64,000 nucleotides of DNA from Sphingomonas sp. GC_Shp_5 (GTDB lineage: Bacteria; Pseudomonadota; Alphaproteobacteria; Sphingomonadales; Sphingomonadaceae), in the NCBI RefSeq assembly GCF_026540855.1, contig NZ_JALNUP010000014.1, forward strand, positions 39,374 through 103,373, written 5' to 3'. The notes beneath the pieces are model-generated. The model was given only the letters and a program-made list of their open reading frames with translations. It was not told where the DNA came from and searched no databases. Positions 39,006 to 48,507 of the stretch are shown in pieces. Numbering within the stretch: the stretch's first letter is position 1; every line of letters begins with the position of its first letter. The position numbers and the translations under genes are program-made.

Positions 39006-40423
39006 TGGCGATCGAGATCAAGATGCCCGCGCTGTCGCCGACGATGGAGGAAGGCACGCTGGCCAAGTGGCTCGTCAAGGAAGGCGACACCGTCAAGTCC
39101 GGCGACATCATGGCCGAGATCGAGACCGACAAGGCGACGATGGAGTTCGAAGCCGTCGACGAGGGCACGATCGGCAAGATTACCGTCGCCGAAGGCACCG
39201 ATAACGTGAAGGTCGGCACCGTGATCGCGACGCTGCTCGAGGACGGCGAGAGCGCCGACTCGGCCGCTGCCGCGCCGGCCAAGGCCCCTGAGGCTGCGGC
39301 GCCGGCGCCGACGCCGTCGGACCAGAATACCGAAGTGCAGACCGACGCGCCCAAGGCGCAGGAAACCGGCACCACCCAGCTCGTCGCCGCGGCGGAAAAG
39401 CCGGGCAAGGCCGATCCGGCGATCCCGGCCGGCACCGAGATGGTCAAGCTCACCGTTCGCGAGGCGCTGCGCGACGCAATGGCCGAAGAGATGCGCGCCG
39501 ACGACCGCGTGTTCGTGATGGGCGAGGAAGTCGCGCAATATCAGGGCGCGTACAAGGTTACCCAGGGGCTGCTCGAGGAGTTCGGCGAGCGCCGCGTGAT
39601 CGACACGCCGATCACCGAATATGGCTTCGCCGGGATCGGCACCGGCGCGGCGATGGGCGGGCTCAAGCCGATCGTCGAGTTCATGACGTTCAACTTCGCG
39701 ATGCAGGCGATCGACCACATCATCAACTCGGCCGCCAAGACCAACTATATGTCGGGCGGCCAGATGCGCTGCCCGATGGTGTTCCGCGGTCCCAACGGCG
39801 CGGCGAGCCGCGTCGGCGCGCAGCACAGCCAGAATTACGCGCCCTGGTATGCGAGCGTCCCCGGCCTGATCGTGATCGCGCCCTATGACGCGGCCGATGC
39901 CAAGGGCCTGCTGAAGGCGGCGATCCGCTCGGAGGACCCGGTGGTGTTCCTCGAGAACGAGCTGATGTACGGCCGCAGCTTCGAGGTGCCCAAGCTCGAC
40001 GACTACGTGCTGCCGATCGGCAAGGCGCGGATCATGCGCGAGGGCAAGGACATCACCTTGGTAAGCTATTCGATCGGCGTCGGGCTCGCGCTCGAAGCCG
40101 CCGAGAAGCTCGCCGCCGAGGGCGTCGATGCCGAGGTGATCGACCTGCGCACGCTGCGCCCGCTCGACAAGCAGACGGTACTTGCAAGCCTCAAGAAGAC
40201 CAATCGCCTGGTGGTGGTTGAAGAGGGCTGGCCGACCTGCTCGATCGCGTCGGAGATCACCGCGATCGTGATGGAGGAAGGCTTCGACGACCTCGACGCG
40301 CCGGTGCTGCGCGTCGCCAACGAGGACGTGCCGCTGCCTTATGCCGCCAACCTCGAGAAGCTCGCGCTGATAACCGCCGACAAGGTGATCGCGACGGTGC
40401 GCAAGATCATCCCCAAGGGGTGA
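39005..40423 (+). CDS. pdhB: Pyruvate dehydrogenase E1 beta subunit with N-terminal lipoyl domain
   Basis: A 472-residue protein. Residues 1-80 are a lipoyl domain ([20 protein letters not shown]) with lipoylated Lys43 in ETDKATMEF, then an Ala/Pro-rich linker, then the E1 beta catalytic domain from about residue 143 ([35 protein letters not shown]). The lipoyl domain on E1 beta is a known alphaproteobacterial arrangement. It decarboxylates pyruvate with PdhA. The E2 and E3 genes are not in the window; a terminator follows. Confidence 0.96.
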   Translation: MAIEIKMPALSPTMEEGTLAKWLVKEGDTVKSGDIMAEIETDKATMEFEAVDEGTIGKITVAEGTDNVKVGTVIATLLEDGESADSAAAAPAKAPEAAAPAPTPSDQNTEVQTDAPKAQETGTTQLVAAAEKPGKADPAIPAGTEMVKLTVREALRDAMAEEMRADDRVFVMGEEVAQYQGAYKVTQGLLEEFGERRVIDTPITEYGFAGIGTGAAMGGLKPIVEFMTFNFAMQAIDHIINSAAKTNYMSGGQMRCPMVFRGPNGAASRVGAQHSQNYAPWYASVPGLIVIAPYDAADAKGLLKAAIRSEDPVVFLENELMYGRSFEVPKLDDYVLPIGKARIMREGKDITLVSYSIGVGLALEAAEKLAAEGVDAEVIDLRTLRPLDKQTVLASLKKTNRLVVVEEGWPTCSIASEITAIVMEEGFDDLDAPVLRVANEDVPLPYAANLEKLALITADKVIATVRKIIPKG

Positions 40424-40447
40424 TCCACCGCCGAGCTTGAAGGTGCG

Positions 40448-40486
40448 AAGGGCGCGGGCAGCGAAGGCTACCGCGCCCTTCTTGTT
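40448..40486 (+). terminator. Rho-independent terminator after pdhB
   Basis: AAGGGCGCGG (40448-40457) pairs perfectly with CCGCGCCCTT (40471-40480) around a 13-base loop and is followed by CTTGTT. It lies 24 bases after the pdhB stop and also faces the convergent TadE gene. Confidence 0.8.
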
Positions 40487-40523
40487 GGTAGCCGCTTTGC
40501 CTACCCGAAGGTGGTTGCGCCGA

Positions 40524-41228
40524 TCAGGTCGCCGACAGGTGATTGTTGTCGCAGAGCCGCTGGTTGGCAGTCGCGATGGCGGTGTTGTTGGTCAGGGTCT
40601 GCTGCGCGCGATCGCGCACCGGGAAGGTTTGCGTCGCATGGAGGTCGCGCTGGGCCATGAACGCCGGCGCGATCAGCGGATGATAGGTATAGGTGATCTC
40701 CGCGGTGATCAGCGCGCCATTGGGGGTGGGTACGGTGCCTTCCGCCACGTTGGTCGCCAGCCCGCCCGGCTTGACGCCGTAAGGAATGGCGGCGGTGGTC
40801 GCACCGGTCCCGGCGACGCCATAGTTGGAGGTGGTGCTCTTGGCGCCGAAGCAGCGCTGCCAGTCGATCTTGTAGCCGGCCTTGTTGCCGGTCTGGCCAT
40901 TGGCCTGCAGGCTGGAGATGATCACCCGGCCGTAATTGCCGAACTTGATCCCCGAGCCGGCGAAGCGCATCCCGGTCATGATCTCGTTGATGTCGGTGTC
41001 GTCGATCGAGCTGCGGACGCGCGCGGCGTTGTCCGCTGCCAGCATCGCCAGCTGGTTCACCCGCAGCACAGTGATGGCGAGATTGGCGACCTCGGTGCCG
41101 GCGAGCGCAATCGTAAGCAGCAGCGGTAGCGCATAGGCAAATTCGATCAGCGCGAGCCCGGAGTGGTCGGTACCGACACGCCGGGCGAGGGCGGCGGCGC
41201 GCGCGATGCCGTGAAGGGTCACGAGCAT
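40524..41228 (-). CDS. TadE/TadG family pilus assembly protein
   Basis: A 234-residue protein. One hydrophobic segment near the N-terminus (GLALIEFAYALPLLLTIALAG, about residues 24-44) carries the conserved glutamate of TadE-like pseudopilins (Glu29), followed by a large extracytoplasmic domain with two cysteines (WQRCFGAK, RLCDNN). It should be a minor pseudopilin of a tight-adherence (Flp) pilus. It is the last gene of the tadG-tadE-tadE cassette and the only one without an internal stop. It overlaps the upstream tadE by 10 bases. No ATPase, prepilin peptidase or secretin genes are nearby. Confidence 0.85.
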   Translation of the reverse strand: MLVTLHGIARAAALARRVGTDHSGLALIEFAYALPLLLTIALAGTEVANLAITVLRVNQLAMLAADNAARVRSSIDDTDINEIMTGMRFAGSGIKFGNYGRVIISSLQANGQTGNKAGYKIDWQRCFGAKSTTSNYGVAGTGATTAAIPYGVKPGGLATNVAEGTVPTPNGALITAEITYTYHPLIAPAFMAQRDLHATQTFPVRDRAQQTLTNNTAIATANQRLCDNNHLSAT

Positions 41229-41809
41229 CGGATCACGACCTGCTGGGCACCATAAGGCTGGTTGCGGATCAGCGTGCGCGTCGTGGCGACGACATTGGCG
41301 CCCCAGCCGATCCGCGAGGTGAAGCCGAACTGCCGCGGCGCGGTCGCGGTGACGGTGTAATAGACGATGTCGTCCGCGGTGCCGAGACCGCTGCCGCCAC
41401 CGCCGGTGGCATCGTAATGGCCGTTGCCGTTGCGGTCTTCGTAGCAGTCGGTGCTGTTGTAGACGCCGACGGGCGCGGTATCGCCGGTGATCCGCTCGCC
41501 GCCGCCGACGCTGGAGAAGTTGTAATAGTTGAGCGGGGTCACCGAGATCGCATCGGGATCGTCGCGCACCGAGAGCGGCAGGATGGCGCGCACCTCGTTT
41601 CTGATCAACGTGACGATCTGTGCCTGGGTGCGGTTGCCGACCGTCGCCTGGCGCGCCGCGCGCTCGACCGCGCCGGTGACGGTGGCCCGCAGATAGGCCT
41701 AATAGCCCAGATCCATGCCGCCCATCAGCAGCAGCAGGAACGGGATCATGACGATGGCGAATTCAACGGCGGCGGCGCCGCGCTGGTCTTGGACGAGGGC
41801 GCGGTTCAT
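41219..41809 (-). pseudogene. TadE family protein interrupted by an in-frame TAG at codon 37
   Basis: The frame from ATG 41809 encodes RGAAAVEFAIVMIPFLLLLM, a textbook TadE helix, then reaches TAG (41701-41699) at codon 37 and continues in the same frame (AYLRATVTGAVERAARQATV) to the true stop at 41219. Total length would be 195 sense residues, normal for TadE. The residue lost is after MDLGY, where related proteins often have Gln, so CAG to TAG is plausible. It starts within the end of tadG (ATGA). Without read-through only a 36-residue fragment is made. Confidence 0.82.
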
Positions 41810-43875
41810 TGCGAGAGCCTGAGACCGCCGATGGTCTGGGCGATCGCCTGGAAGCGGGCCTTGAGCTCGGCCGCGTTGTTCGACAGCGACCAATGATTGC
41901 TGTCGCTGGCGCATTCCTGCAGCTCCTAGGGCATAGTGGTGATGCCAAAGCCGACCACCCAGACGGTGAAGCCCTTCCCCTTCATGGCGTTGCAGATCAT
42001 GCTGACGCGGCGGCGGTGGATATCTGTCAGCCCGTTCTGATCGGTCCCGGACGCGGCGACGCGACCCTCGAGGTTGTTGATCCCCCAGGCATCGTTGTTG
42101 TTGGTCCTGATTTCGAGTGTGCCATCGGTCATGAACACGATGTGCCGCGAGATCTGATAGCCGCCGGGACCTGTCGAATCGGCATTGGTCGCCGAAAAAA
42201 TGCCGTCCGGCGACAGGAAACGCGCGCCCCAGATCAGCCCGATGTCGTGGGTCGTGAAACCGCCCGGCGCGAGTGCATCGACATAGCTGGTGAACGCGGC
42301 CGACGACTTGGTGCTGCTGACGTAATCGGAGGTGTATTGGGTGAGGGGGCTCGCCTGACGCGGGCAGGCGGCGTAATTGCTGCTTAACCAGCCCGAACTG
42401 CGGCCGAGCCAGTTGCCGCCGGCATCATATTGGATGTCGCGGAGGAACGGCTTCCACCTGGTGTCGGCGGAATTGGGCTTGAGATCGATCTGCAGGTCGT
42501 AGGCATCCGACGGAATGCTCAGCGACGACGTCGCGGTGATACCGCTGTTGGTGCGTGCCTCCTCGATGCAGCCGCCCCAGCCGACGGTGGTCGGCGCACC
42601 ATCGGCATTGGGATTGGTGCCCGTGTAATAGCCGGACCAATAGGCCGGGTTGGTCATGGTGCCGTTCTGCACCACCGGCGACACGTCGATGTCGTTCCTG
42701 AGCACATATTCCCATCGCACGAACCGGTCGCGGACGGCCCAATTGACGGCACGGGTCGTGGTGGACGCGGTCGTCGTCGTATACGGGCCTGTGGTGTATT
42801 GGAGCTGGCACGTCCCCGTGGGATTGCTGCCGTTGCCGGTCTTCGTCCATTTGTATCGGTAGATGGTTCCGGTCTTGTTTTGCGTCGTGGTGTAAGAGCT
42901 GGTCTGGGTCGTGGTCGGGTAGCTCACCGCGTCCCTTCCGCTCAAGGCTGGTGCTGAGGCGGGATTGCTGCTCGTGGGGTTTGTCGTTGGCACCGTTTTC
43001 TGGTTGCAGGCGTCTTGCGTGATGTTCGTGTAGCTTGGCTGAGCGCTGCCGACGGCCTGGTTCTGGTTGCTCCAGCTGCCCGTGGTGGCGTTGGTCGCTG
43101 TGCCATTAGTGGGCGTGGTTTCGGGGCCGTATGACTCGATGTAGTTTTCGGGCGTGGTCACGGCACGGCGGGACCGATAGGACGGCTTCTCCGATCCGGC
43201 TCCCCCAGCGATGTAGCTCGGGCTGATTCCCTGCACGATCTTGCCGACGTTGACGTTGCTCGAATAGGGCATGAAGCCGTAGCGGATCCGCCCCGGGCCG
43301 CTTGCCGCGCCGGCGCCGAGCGCCGAGAAAAAGTCCTTCACCGCCTGCTTGAGCCCGTCGATCTTCGACACAGCGTCGCTGCCGGTGGTCTGGGCCATCG
43401 ACCCGGTGACATCGAGCACGAACATGACGTCGGTATTGGGGATCAGCAGCGTCGACTGGCAGGTGACACTCAGCGTCTTATTGCCCATCCCGAACATGTG
43501 CATGATCGTCATCGGCATGCTGAGCGAGGCCCGGCCGTTGACGACGCCGACGTCGCCACGGGTGAAGACCGCGTTGATCGCGGTGGCCGAGTAGGTGCCG
43601 TCGGGGAAGTTGAAGGCGAAGAACTTCTTGGCTGTCTTCTGTTCGCTTTCAGCCAGAACGTTGACGTCGTTCATCGCGCGCCGCCCGGCGAGCGCGCCGG
43701 CGTCGCATGCCTGCTGCAGGCGGGTCTTGGCCATGTACAACCGGCTGAGATCAATTGCGCCGCCGATCATCGCCATCATCGGCACCAGCGCCGCCGCCGA
43801 TAGGGCCAGGACGTTGCCACGCCGGTCGCGCGCCAGCCGGGTCAATCGTGGAGCATGGCGCGTAGGTCGGATCAC
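41806..43875 (-). pseudogene. TadG-like von Willebrand factor A protein interrupted by a TAG 39 codons before its end
   Basis: A ~688-residue frame. An N-terminal helix (NVLALSAAALVPMMAMIGGA) anchors the protein, and the vWA domain begins with DVMFVLDVTGSMAQ, a MIDAS metal site. A Ser/Thr/Asn-rich insert fills the middle. The frame hits TAG at 41928-41926 (codon 650) and then continues as ELQECASDSNHW ... IGGLRLSQ to TGA at 41806, the usual TadG C-terminus, whose Cys would be lost. The truncated protein may be partly functional. The GTG at 43875 is a tentative start; an ATG at 43977 would add 34 residues. Confidence 0.8.
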
Positions 43876-43975
43876 GGCGGTAGATCTTTCAGTGGCGTTG
43901 GGGATTCCAACACCATCGGTGGCTACTCGCCGGCGGCGATAATTGCGGTAAAGCCTACCCTGTGGATAGTGCTGC

Positions 43976-44638
43976 ATGACCGCCGCGAGTTCGTTTACCC
44001 CGATGATGGCGCTGGCGTTCGCGCCCGTGCCGCCGGCGTCCCGCGCCGCGCTCGAGGCGCTGGCAGCGTTCGATCGCGAGATGGGCGCGATCCTCGCCTC
44101 GACGCGCGAACCGCTGGTCGGGCAGATGCGGCTGACCTGGTGGCGCGAGGCGGTGATCGCGCTGGATCATGCGCGGCCGCCGGCGCAGCCGGTGCTGCAG
44201 GCGCTCGCCGGTGCGGTGATCCCGGCCGGGGTGATGGGCGCAAGCCTGGCGCGGGTAATCGACGGCTGGGAAATGCTGCTGCGCGAACCGCTCGACGGCG
44301 AGGCGGTGGCGCAGTTCGCCGAGGATCGCGGCGGCGGGCTGTTCGCCGCGATGGCGGCGGTGCTCGGCGCTAGCGACCAAGCGATCGAGCAGGCTGGCGA
44401 AGGCTGGGCGCTCGCCGATCTCGCCGGCCACGTCAGCGATCCGCGGATCGGCGATCTGGCCGCGACACGCTCTGGCGAGCGGGTGGATGCCGCGCTGGCT
44501 ACGTCCTGGTCGCGGGCGGGCCGACCGCTGGCGGCGCTGGCGCTGCTCGCCCGCTTCGATCTTCAGCCGGCGCCCGGCCGCTGGGCGCGCGCGCGCCAGC
44601 TTGCGGCGCTGCTGCGGCTGCGCGCCACCGGACGCTGA
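43976..44638 (+). CDS. Squalene/phytoene synthase-like protein (NDUFAF6-type)
   Basis: A 220-residue helical protein related to trans-isoprenyl diphosphate synthases. The segment VGQMRLTWWREAV is conserved in the squalene/phytoene synthase superfamily and especially in the NDUFAF6 branch, but no pair of Asp-rich DxxxD motifs can be seen, so prenyl synthase activity is unlikely. NDUFAF6 helps to assemble respiratory complex I in mitochondria; a similar role in alphaproteobacteria is only an inference. It is divergent from tadG. Confidence 0.75.
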   Translation: MTAASSFTPMMALAFAPVPPASRAALEALAAFDREMGAILASTREPLVGQMRLTWWREAVIALDHARPPAQPVLQALAGAVIPAGVMGASLARVIDGWEMLLREPLDGEAVAQFAEDRGGGLFAAMAAVLGASDQAIEQAGEGWALADLAGHVSDPRIGDLAATRSGERVDAALATSWSRAGRPLAALALLARFDLQPAPGRWARARQLAALLRLRATGR

Positions 44639-44704
44639 TCCCGTAATCGCCGCAGGTTGTCGCGTCCCTCGTGGCTGCTAGCTTCTCCGCGGGGGAGAGC
44701 GGCG

Positions 44705-45181
44705 ATGTGGCGATATGTGGTGGGCGCAGGGGCAGTGGTAGCGGGGATCGCCGCGCTGGTGATGATCTTTGGCGGGAAGACCGAAACCCGTCGCTTGTTG
44801 CCTTTTGCCGCCGCGGGTGCCGCCGCGTCGCGCGGCACGGCGCAGGCCGCGGCACTGCCCGACACCGCGCCAGAGGCTACGCCTGAAACCCGTGAGGAGA
44901 AGCGCTTCAACCGCTACGACAAGGATCGCGACGGCAAGGTGACGCGCGACGAATATCTCGCGTCGCGGCGCAAAGCCTATGCTCGGCTCGACACCGATGG
45001 CGACGGTCGGCTGAGCTTCGACGAATGGGCGGCCAAGGCGACAGCCAAGTTCAACGCCGCCGACGGCGACAAATCGGGCGGCATGGACGCCACCGAATTC
45101 GCCACCACCGCGGTCAAGCGGAAAACGCCGGTTCGGGTGAAGTGTCCGCCGGCTGATCCGGCGGCAGACCAGGAGAGCTGA
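44705..45181 (+). CDS. Membrane-anchored EF-hand protein
   Basis: A 158-residue protein starting at the ATG at 44705 behind GGGGGAGAGCGGCG. Residues 4-23 are a signal or membrane anchor. Three EF-hand loops follow: [12 protein letters not shown] (72-83), [12 protein letters not shown] (96-107) and [12 protein letters not shown] (120-131); all keep the Asp/Glu calcium ligands at positions 1, 3, 5 and 12. It is likely a periplasmic calcium-binding protein of unknown role. Its last 68 bases overlap the 3' end of trmFO on the opposite strand. Confidence 0.87.
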   Translation: MWRYVVGAGAVVAGIAALVMIFGGKTETRRLLPFAAAGAAASRGTAQAAALPDTAPEATPETREEKRFNRYDKDRDGKVTRDEYLASRRKAYARLDTDGDGRLSFDEWAAKATAKFNAADGDKSGGMDATEFATTAVKRKTPVRVKCPPADPAADQES

Positions 45182-46487
45182 GCCATGCCGCCAGGGCGGC
45201 GCGGCCGCGCTCGGTGTACATCTTCTTGCGATCGGCCTTCTTGGTGCGGCCGGTGATCGGCGGGAACAGGCCGAAATTGACGTTCATCGGCTGGTAGGTC
45301 TCGGCATCGGCACCGCCGGTAATGTGGCCGAGCAAGGCGCCGAACGCGGTCTCCACCGGCGGCGGCGCGAGCGTGGTGCCGGCGAGCTCGGCGGCGGCGA
45401 ACCGGCCGGCGAGCAGGCCGATCCCGGCGCTCTCGATATAGCCTTCGCAGCCGGTGATCTGGCCGGCGAAGCGGATGTTGGGCCGGCTCTTCAGCCGCAG
45501 CGTCGCGTCGAGCAATTCGGGCGAGCGGATGAAGGTGTTGCGGTGGAGCCCGCCCAATCGCGCGAACTCGGCGTTCTGCAGCCCGGGAATGGTGCGGAAC
45601 AGCCTGACCTGCTCGGCATGCTTGAGCTTGGTCTGGAAGCCGACGATGTTCCACAACGTGCCCTGGGCATTGTCCTGGCGCAGCTGCACCACCGCATAGG
45701 GCCAGCGCCCGGTGCGCGGATCATCGAGGCCGACGGGCTTCATCGGCCCGTAGCGCAGCGTATCCACCCCGCGCTCCGCCATCACCTCGATCGGCATGCA
45801 GCCGTCGAAATAGGGCGTGTCCTTTTCCCATTCCTTGAACTCGGTCTTCTCGCCGCCGACCAGCCCGGCATGGAAGGCGAGATACTCGTCCTTGTTCATC
45901 GGGCAGTTGATGTAGTCCTTGCCCTCACCCTTGTCCCAGCGCGACTGGAACCAGGCGGTGTCCATGTCGATGCTGTCGCGGTGTACGATCGGCGCGAGCG
46001 CATCGAAGAAGGCGAGCGCCTCGCGCCCGGTCTCGGCGCCAATGCCCTCGGCAAGCGCGGGAGCGGTGAGCGGGCCGGTGGCGATGATCGCCGGGCCGTC
46101 CGGCAGCGCGTCGATCCGCTCGCGCACGAGGGTGACGCGCGGGTGGCTGTCTAGCGCCGCGGTGACGCTTTGCGAGAACAGGTCGCGATCCACCGCCAGC
46201 GCCGAGCCGGCGGGCACCTTGTGGCGGTCCGCCTCGCGCATGATCAGCGAGCCCATCGCGCGCATCTCCTGGTGAAGCAGCCCGACGGCGTTGCTGTCGG
46301 CATCGTCGGAGCGGAAGCTGTTCGAGCAGACAAGCTCGGCAAGCCCATCGGTCTTGTGCGCCGCGGTAGCCTCGCCGCTGCCGCGCATCTCGGACAGGCG
46401 AACGCTGAACCCGGCTTCGGCAAGCTGCCAGGCGGCCTCGGAGCCGGCCAGGCCGCCGCCGATGATATGGATGTCGTGGTTGGTCAT
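45114..46487 (-). CDS. trmFO: Methylenetetrahydrofolate--tRNA-(uracil-5-)-methyltransferase
   Basis: A 457-residue FAD enzyme that makes m5U54 in the T-loop of tRNA with methylene-THF as carbon source. The dinucleotide loop [12 protein letters not shown] (8-19), [21 protein letters not shown] and [14 protein letters not shown] are TrmFO signatures, and [16 protein letters not shown] is the GidA-family C-terminal motif. The length is normal. The C-terminal coding tail overlaps the EF-hand gene on the other strand. It is divergent from the DUF488 gene. Confidence 0.97.
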   Translation of the reverse strand: MTNHDIHIIGGGLAGSEAAWQLAEAGFSVRLSEMRGSGEATAAHKTDGLAELVCSNSFRSDDADSNAVGLLHQEMRAMGSLIMREADRHKVPAGSALAVDRDLFSQSVTAALDSHPRVTLVRERIDALPDGPAIIATGPLTAPALAEGIGAETGREALAFFDALAPIVHRDSIDMDTAWFQSRWDKGEGKDYINCPMNKDEYLAFHAGLVGGEKTEFKEWEKDTPYFDGCMPIEVMAERGVDTLRYGPMKPVGLDDPRTGRWPYAVVQLRQDNAQGTLWNIVGFQTKLKHAEQVRLFRTIPGLQNAEFARLGGLHRNTFIRSPELLDATLRLKSRPNIRFAGQITGCEGYIESAGIGLLAGRFAAAELAGTTLAPPPVETAFGALLGHITGGADAETYQPMNVNFGLFPPITGRTKKADRKKMYTERGRAALAAWLSSPGLPPDQPADTSPEPAFSA

Positions 46488-46525
46488 GACATTGCCTGTA
46501 ATCGCTCGCGCGCCATATTGCGACG

Positions 46526-46960
46526 ATGACCACCATCTTCACCATCGGCTATGAAGCGACCACGATGAGCGAGTTCATCGCCGCGCTGGACAAGGCGGGC
46601 GTCAAGCGCGTGATCGACGTTCGCGCGCTGCCGCTGTCGCGCCGGCCGGGCTTCTCCAAAACGTCGCTGGCAGCATCGCTTGCCGAGGCGGGGATCGGCT
46701 ATGTCCACCTCAAGGCGCTCGGCACGCCCAAGGCCGGCCGCGACGCCGCCAAGAAGGGCGATGTCGCGACGCTGGAGGCGGTCTATGACGGGCAACTTGC
46801 CTTGCCCGAGGCGCAGGCGCAGGCGGCGATCATGCTCGGGCTTGCCGCCGAGATGCCGAGCGCGTTGCTCTGCTACGAGCGCGATCCGTGCCACTGCCAC
46901 CGCACCTTGCTGCTCGCGGCGGTTGCCGAGGATGCGGAGGTGGTTGACCTATTTGCCTGA
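46526..46960 (+). CDS. DUF488 family protein
   Basis: A 144-residue protein with the DUF488 layout: [12 protein letters not shown] at the N-terminus, the central [15 protein letters not shown] (the basic loop that could bind phosphate or nucleic acid), [11 protein letters not shown], and a C-terminal [12 protein letters not shown] metal-like motif. The biochemical function is unknown in the family. It starts 38 bases from trmFO in divergent orientation. Confidence 0.88.
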   Translation: MTTIFTIGYEATTMSEFIAALDKAGVKRVIDVRALPLSRRPGFSKTSLAASLAEAGIGYVHLKALGTPKAGRDAAKKGDVATLEAVYDGQLALPEAQAQAAIMLGLAAEMPSALLCYERDPCHCHRTLLLAAVAEDAEVVDLFA

Positions 46961-47090
46961 GGCGCGGTGCAACCCGCGTTCGCGGCCAGGCGTTCGCCAC
47001 GCGACCAGTTTTTCCGATCATGCGAGGATCTCCGACGATGACCCAGCCCGCCCGACGCCTTGCTGTGACCCTCGGCAGCGGAGCGCGGCG

Positions 47091-48068
47091 ATGAGCGAGC
47101 GTGTCGCCCGCGTCGAGCAGGTCGGCGGCCCCGAGGTGATCCGCTGGGTGGATGTCGACCTGCCGGCGCCCGGCCCGGGCGAGGTGCGGATGCGCAACCA
47201 TGCCGTCGGCCTCAACTATATCGACACCTATCATCGCAGCGGGGTCTACAAGATCGATCTGCCCACCGGGCTCGGCAGCGAGGCGGCCGGCGTGGTCGAG
47301 GCGGTCGGCGACGGTGTCGAGGGGTTCGCGCCGGGCGACCGGGTCGGCACCTTCGGGCCGACGCGGGGCGCCTATGCCACCGCGCGCAACCTGCCCGCGG
47401 CGGAGTTGATCCGCCTGCCCGACAACGTCACCGACGAGGTGGCGGCGGCGCTGCTGCTCAAGGGCAGCACAGTGGAGTGCCTGATTGAGCGGTGCGCGCG
47501 CGTCCAGCCCGGCCAGACCGTGCTGGTCTGGGCGGCGGCCGGCGGCGTCGGCCATCTGATGGTCGGCTGGCTGAAGGCGATCGGCGCCACCGTGATCGGC
47601 ACCGCAGGCTCGGCCGACAAGGCGGCGCAGGCGACGGCGGCAGGCGCCGACCATGTCATCCGCCACCGCGACGAGGATGTCGCCAAGCGCGTCCGCGAGC
47701 TTACCGGTGGCGAGGGCGTGCCGGTGGTGTTCGACGGCGTCGGCATGGCGACCTGGCCGGCGACGCTCGACGCCACCGCGCGGCGCGGGCTGATCGTCAG
47801 CTATGGCAACGCCGGTGGCCCGATCGAGGGCGTTGCGATCGGGACGCTGGCGGCGAAGGGTTCGCTGTTCGTGACCCGGCCCACCTTGTTCGATTACTAT
47901 CGCCGCCAGGACGAGCGCCAGGCGGGCACTGATCGGCTGTTCGCGATGCTCGCCTCGGGCGCGATCAGCCCCAGGATCGGCCAGCGGTTCGCGCTGGACG
48001 ATGCCGCCGCTGCGCACCGCGCGCTCGAGGCAGGCGACACCGACGGCGCGACGGTGCTGATCCCGTGA
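47091..48068 (+). CDS. NADPH:quinone oxidoreductase (zinc-free MDR family)
   Basis: A 325-residue medium-chain reductase of the QOR type. NHAVGLNYIDTYHRSGVY and GLGSEAAGVVEAVGDGV are the substrate-domain signatures, and AAAGGVGHLMVGW is the NADPH Rossmann loop. The zinc ligands of alcohol dehydrogenases are absent. It probably reduces quinones or other electrophiles in one-electron steps and protects against redox stress. The ATG at 47091 gives the conventional start. The next gene begins 13 bases downstream. Confidence 0.93.
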   Translation: MSERVARVEQVGGPEVIRWVDVDLPAPGPGEVRMRNHAVGLNYIDTYHRSGVYKIDLPTGLGSEAAGVVEAVGDGVEGFAPGDRVGTFGPTRGAYATARNLPAAELIRLPDNVTDEVAAALLLKGSTVECLIERCARVQPGQTVLVWAAAGGVGHLMVGWLKAIGATVIGTAGSADKAAQATAAGADHVIRHRDEDVAKRVRELTGGEGVPVVFDGVGMATWPATLDATARRGLIVSYGNAGGPIEGVAIGTLAAKGSLFVTRPTLFDYYRRQDERQAGTDRLFAMLASGAISPRIGQRFALDDAAAAHRALEAGDTDGATVLIP

Positions 48069-48081
48069 TCGCGCCGGCGCC

Positions 48082-48492
48082 ATGAACGTGTTCTTCGACG
48101 GCGGCTGCCATCCCAACCCCGGGCCGATGGAGGCGGCGGCGGTGATCCGCGGCGAGCCGCATGTCCGTCTCGGCCTCGGCACGGGCGACAACAACCAAGC
48201 CGAGTGGCTGGCGTTGCTGCTGGCGCTCGAGCTCGCGACCGCGGCGGGGCTGCAGGACGTCACCTTTGTCGGCGATTCGACGGTGGTGGTGGAGCAGGCG
48301 CGGGGGCGCTGGCGCTGCACCAGCCCGCAGCTAGACCGCTATCTGGCTGCGTTCCGCGCCGGTGCCGCCGCGATCCCGCGGCTGCGGCTCAAACAGGTGC
48401 CGCGCGCCAAGAATCTTGCCGGTATCGTCCTCGCCCGCCGTCGCGATCCTGCGGCGCGGCAGGCGGCGATCGTCACCGACGCCGGCCAGTGA
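48082..48492 (+). CDS. Ribonuclease HI-like protein (RVT_3 type)
   Basis: A 136-residue RNase H fold protein. The acidic catalytic residues are visible as Asp6 (FFDGG), Glu41 (NNQAEWLALLLALE) and Asp65 (VGDSTVVV), the same pattern as the plant-type/RVT_3 RNases rather than rnhA proper. It may hydrolyse RNA in RNA:DNA hybrids. The C-terminus is basic. It follows the quinone reductase by 13 bases and is convergent with the D,D-carboxypeptidase gene. Confidence 0.85.
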   Translation: MNVFFDGGCHPNPGPMEAAAVIRGEPHVRLGLGTGDNNQAEWLALLLALELATAAGLQDVTFVGDSTVVVEQARGRWRCTSPQLDRYLAAFRAGAAAIPRLRLKQVPRAKNLAGIVLARRRDPAARQAAIVTDAGQ

Positions 48493-48507
48493 CCGTCATT
48501 CTGGCTG

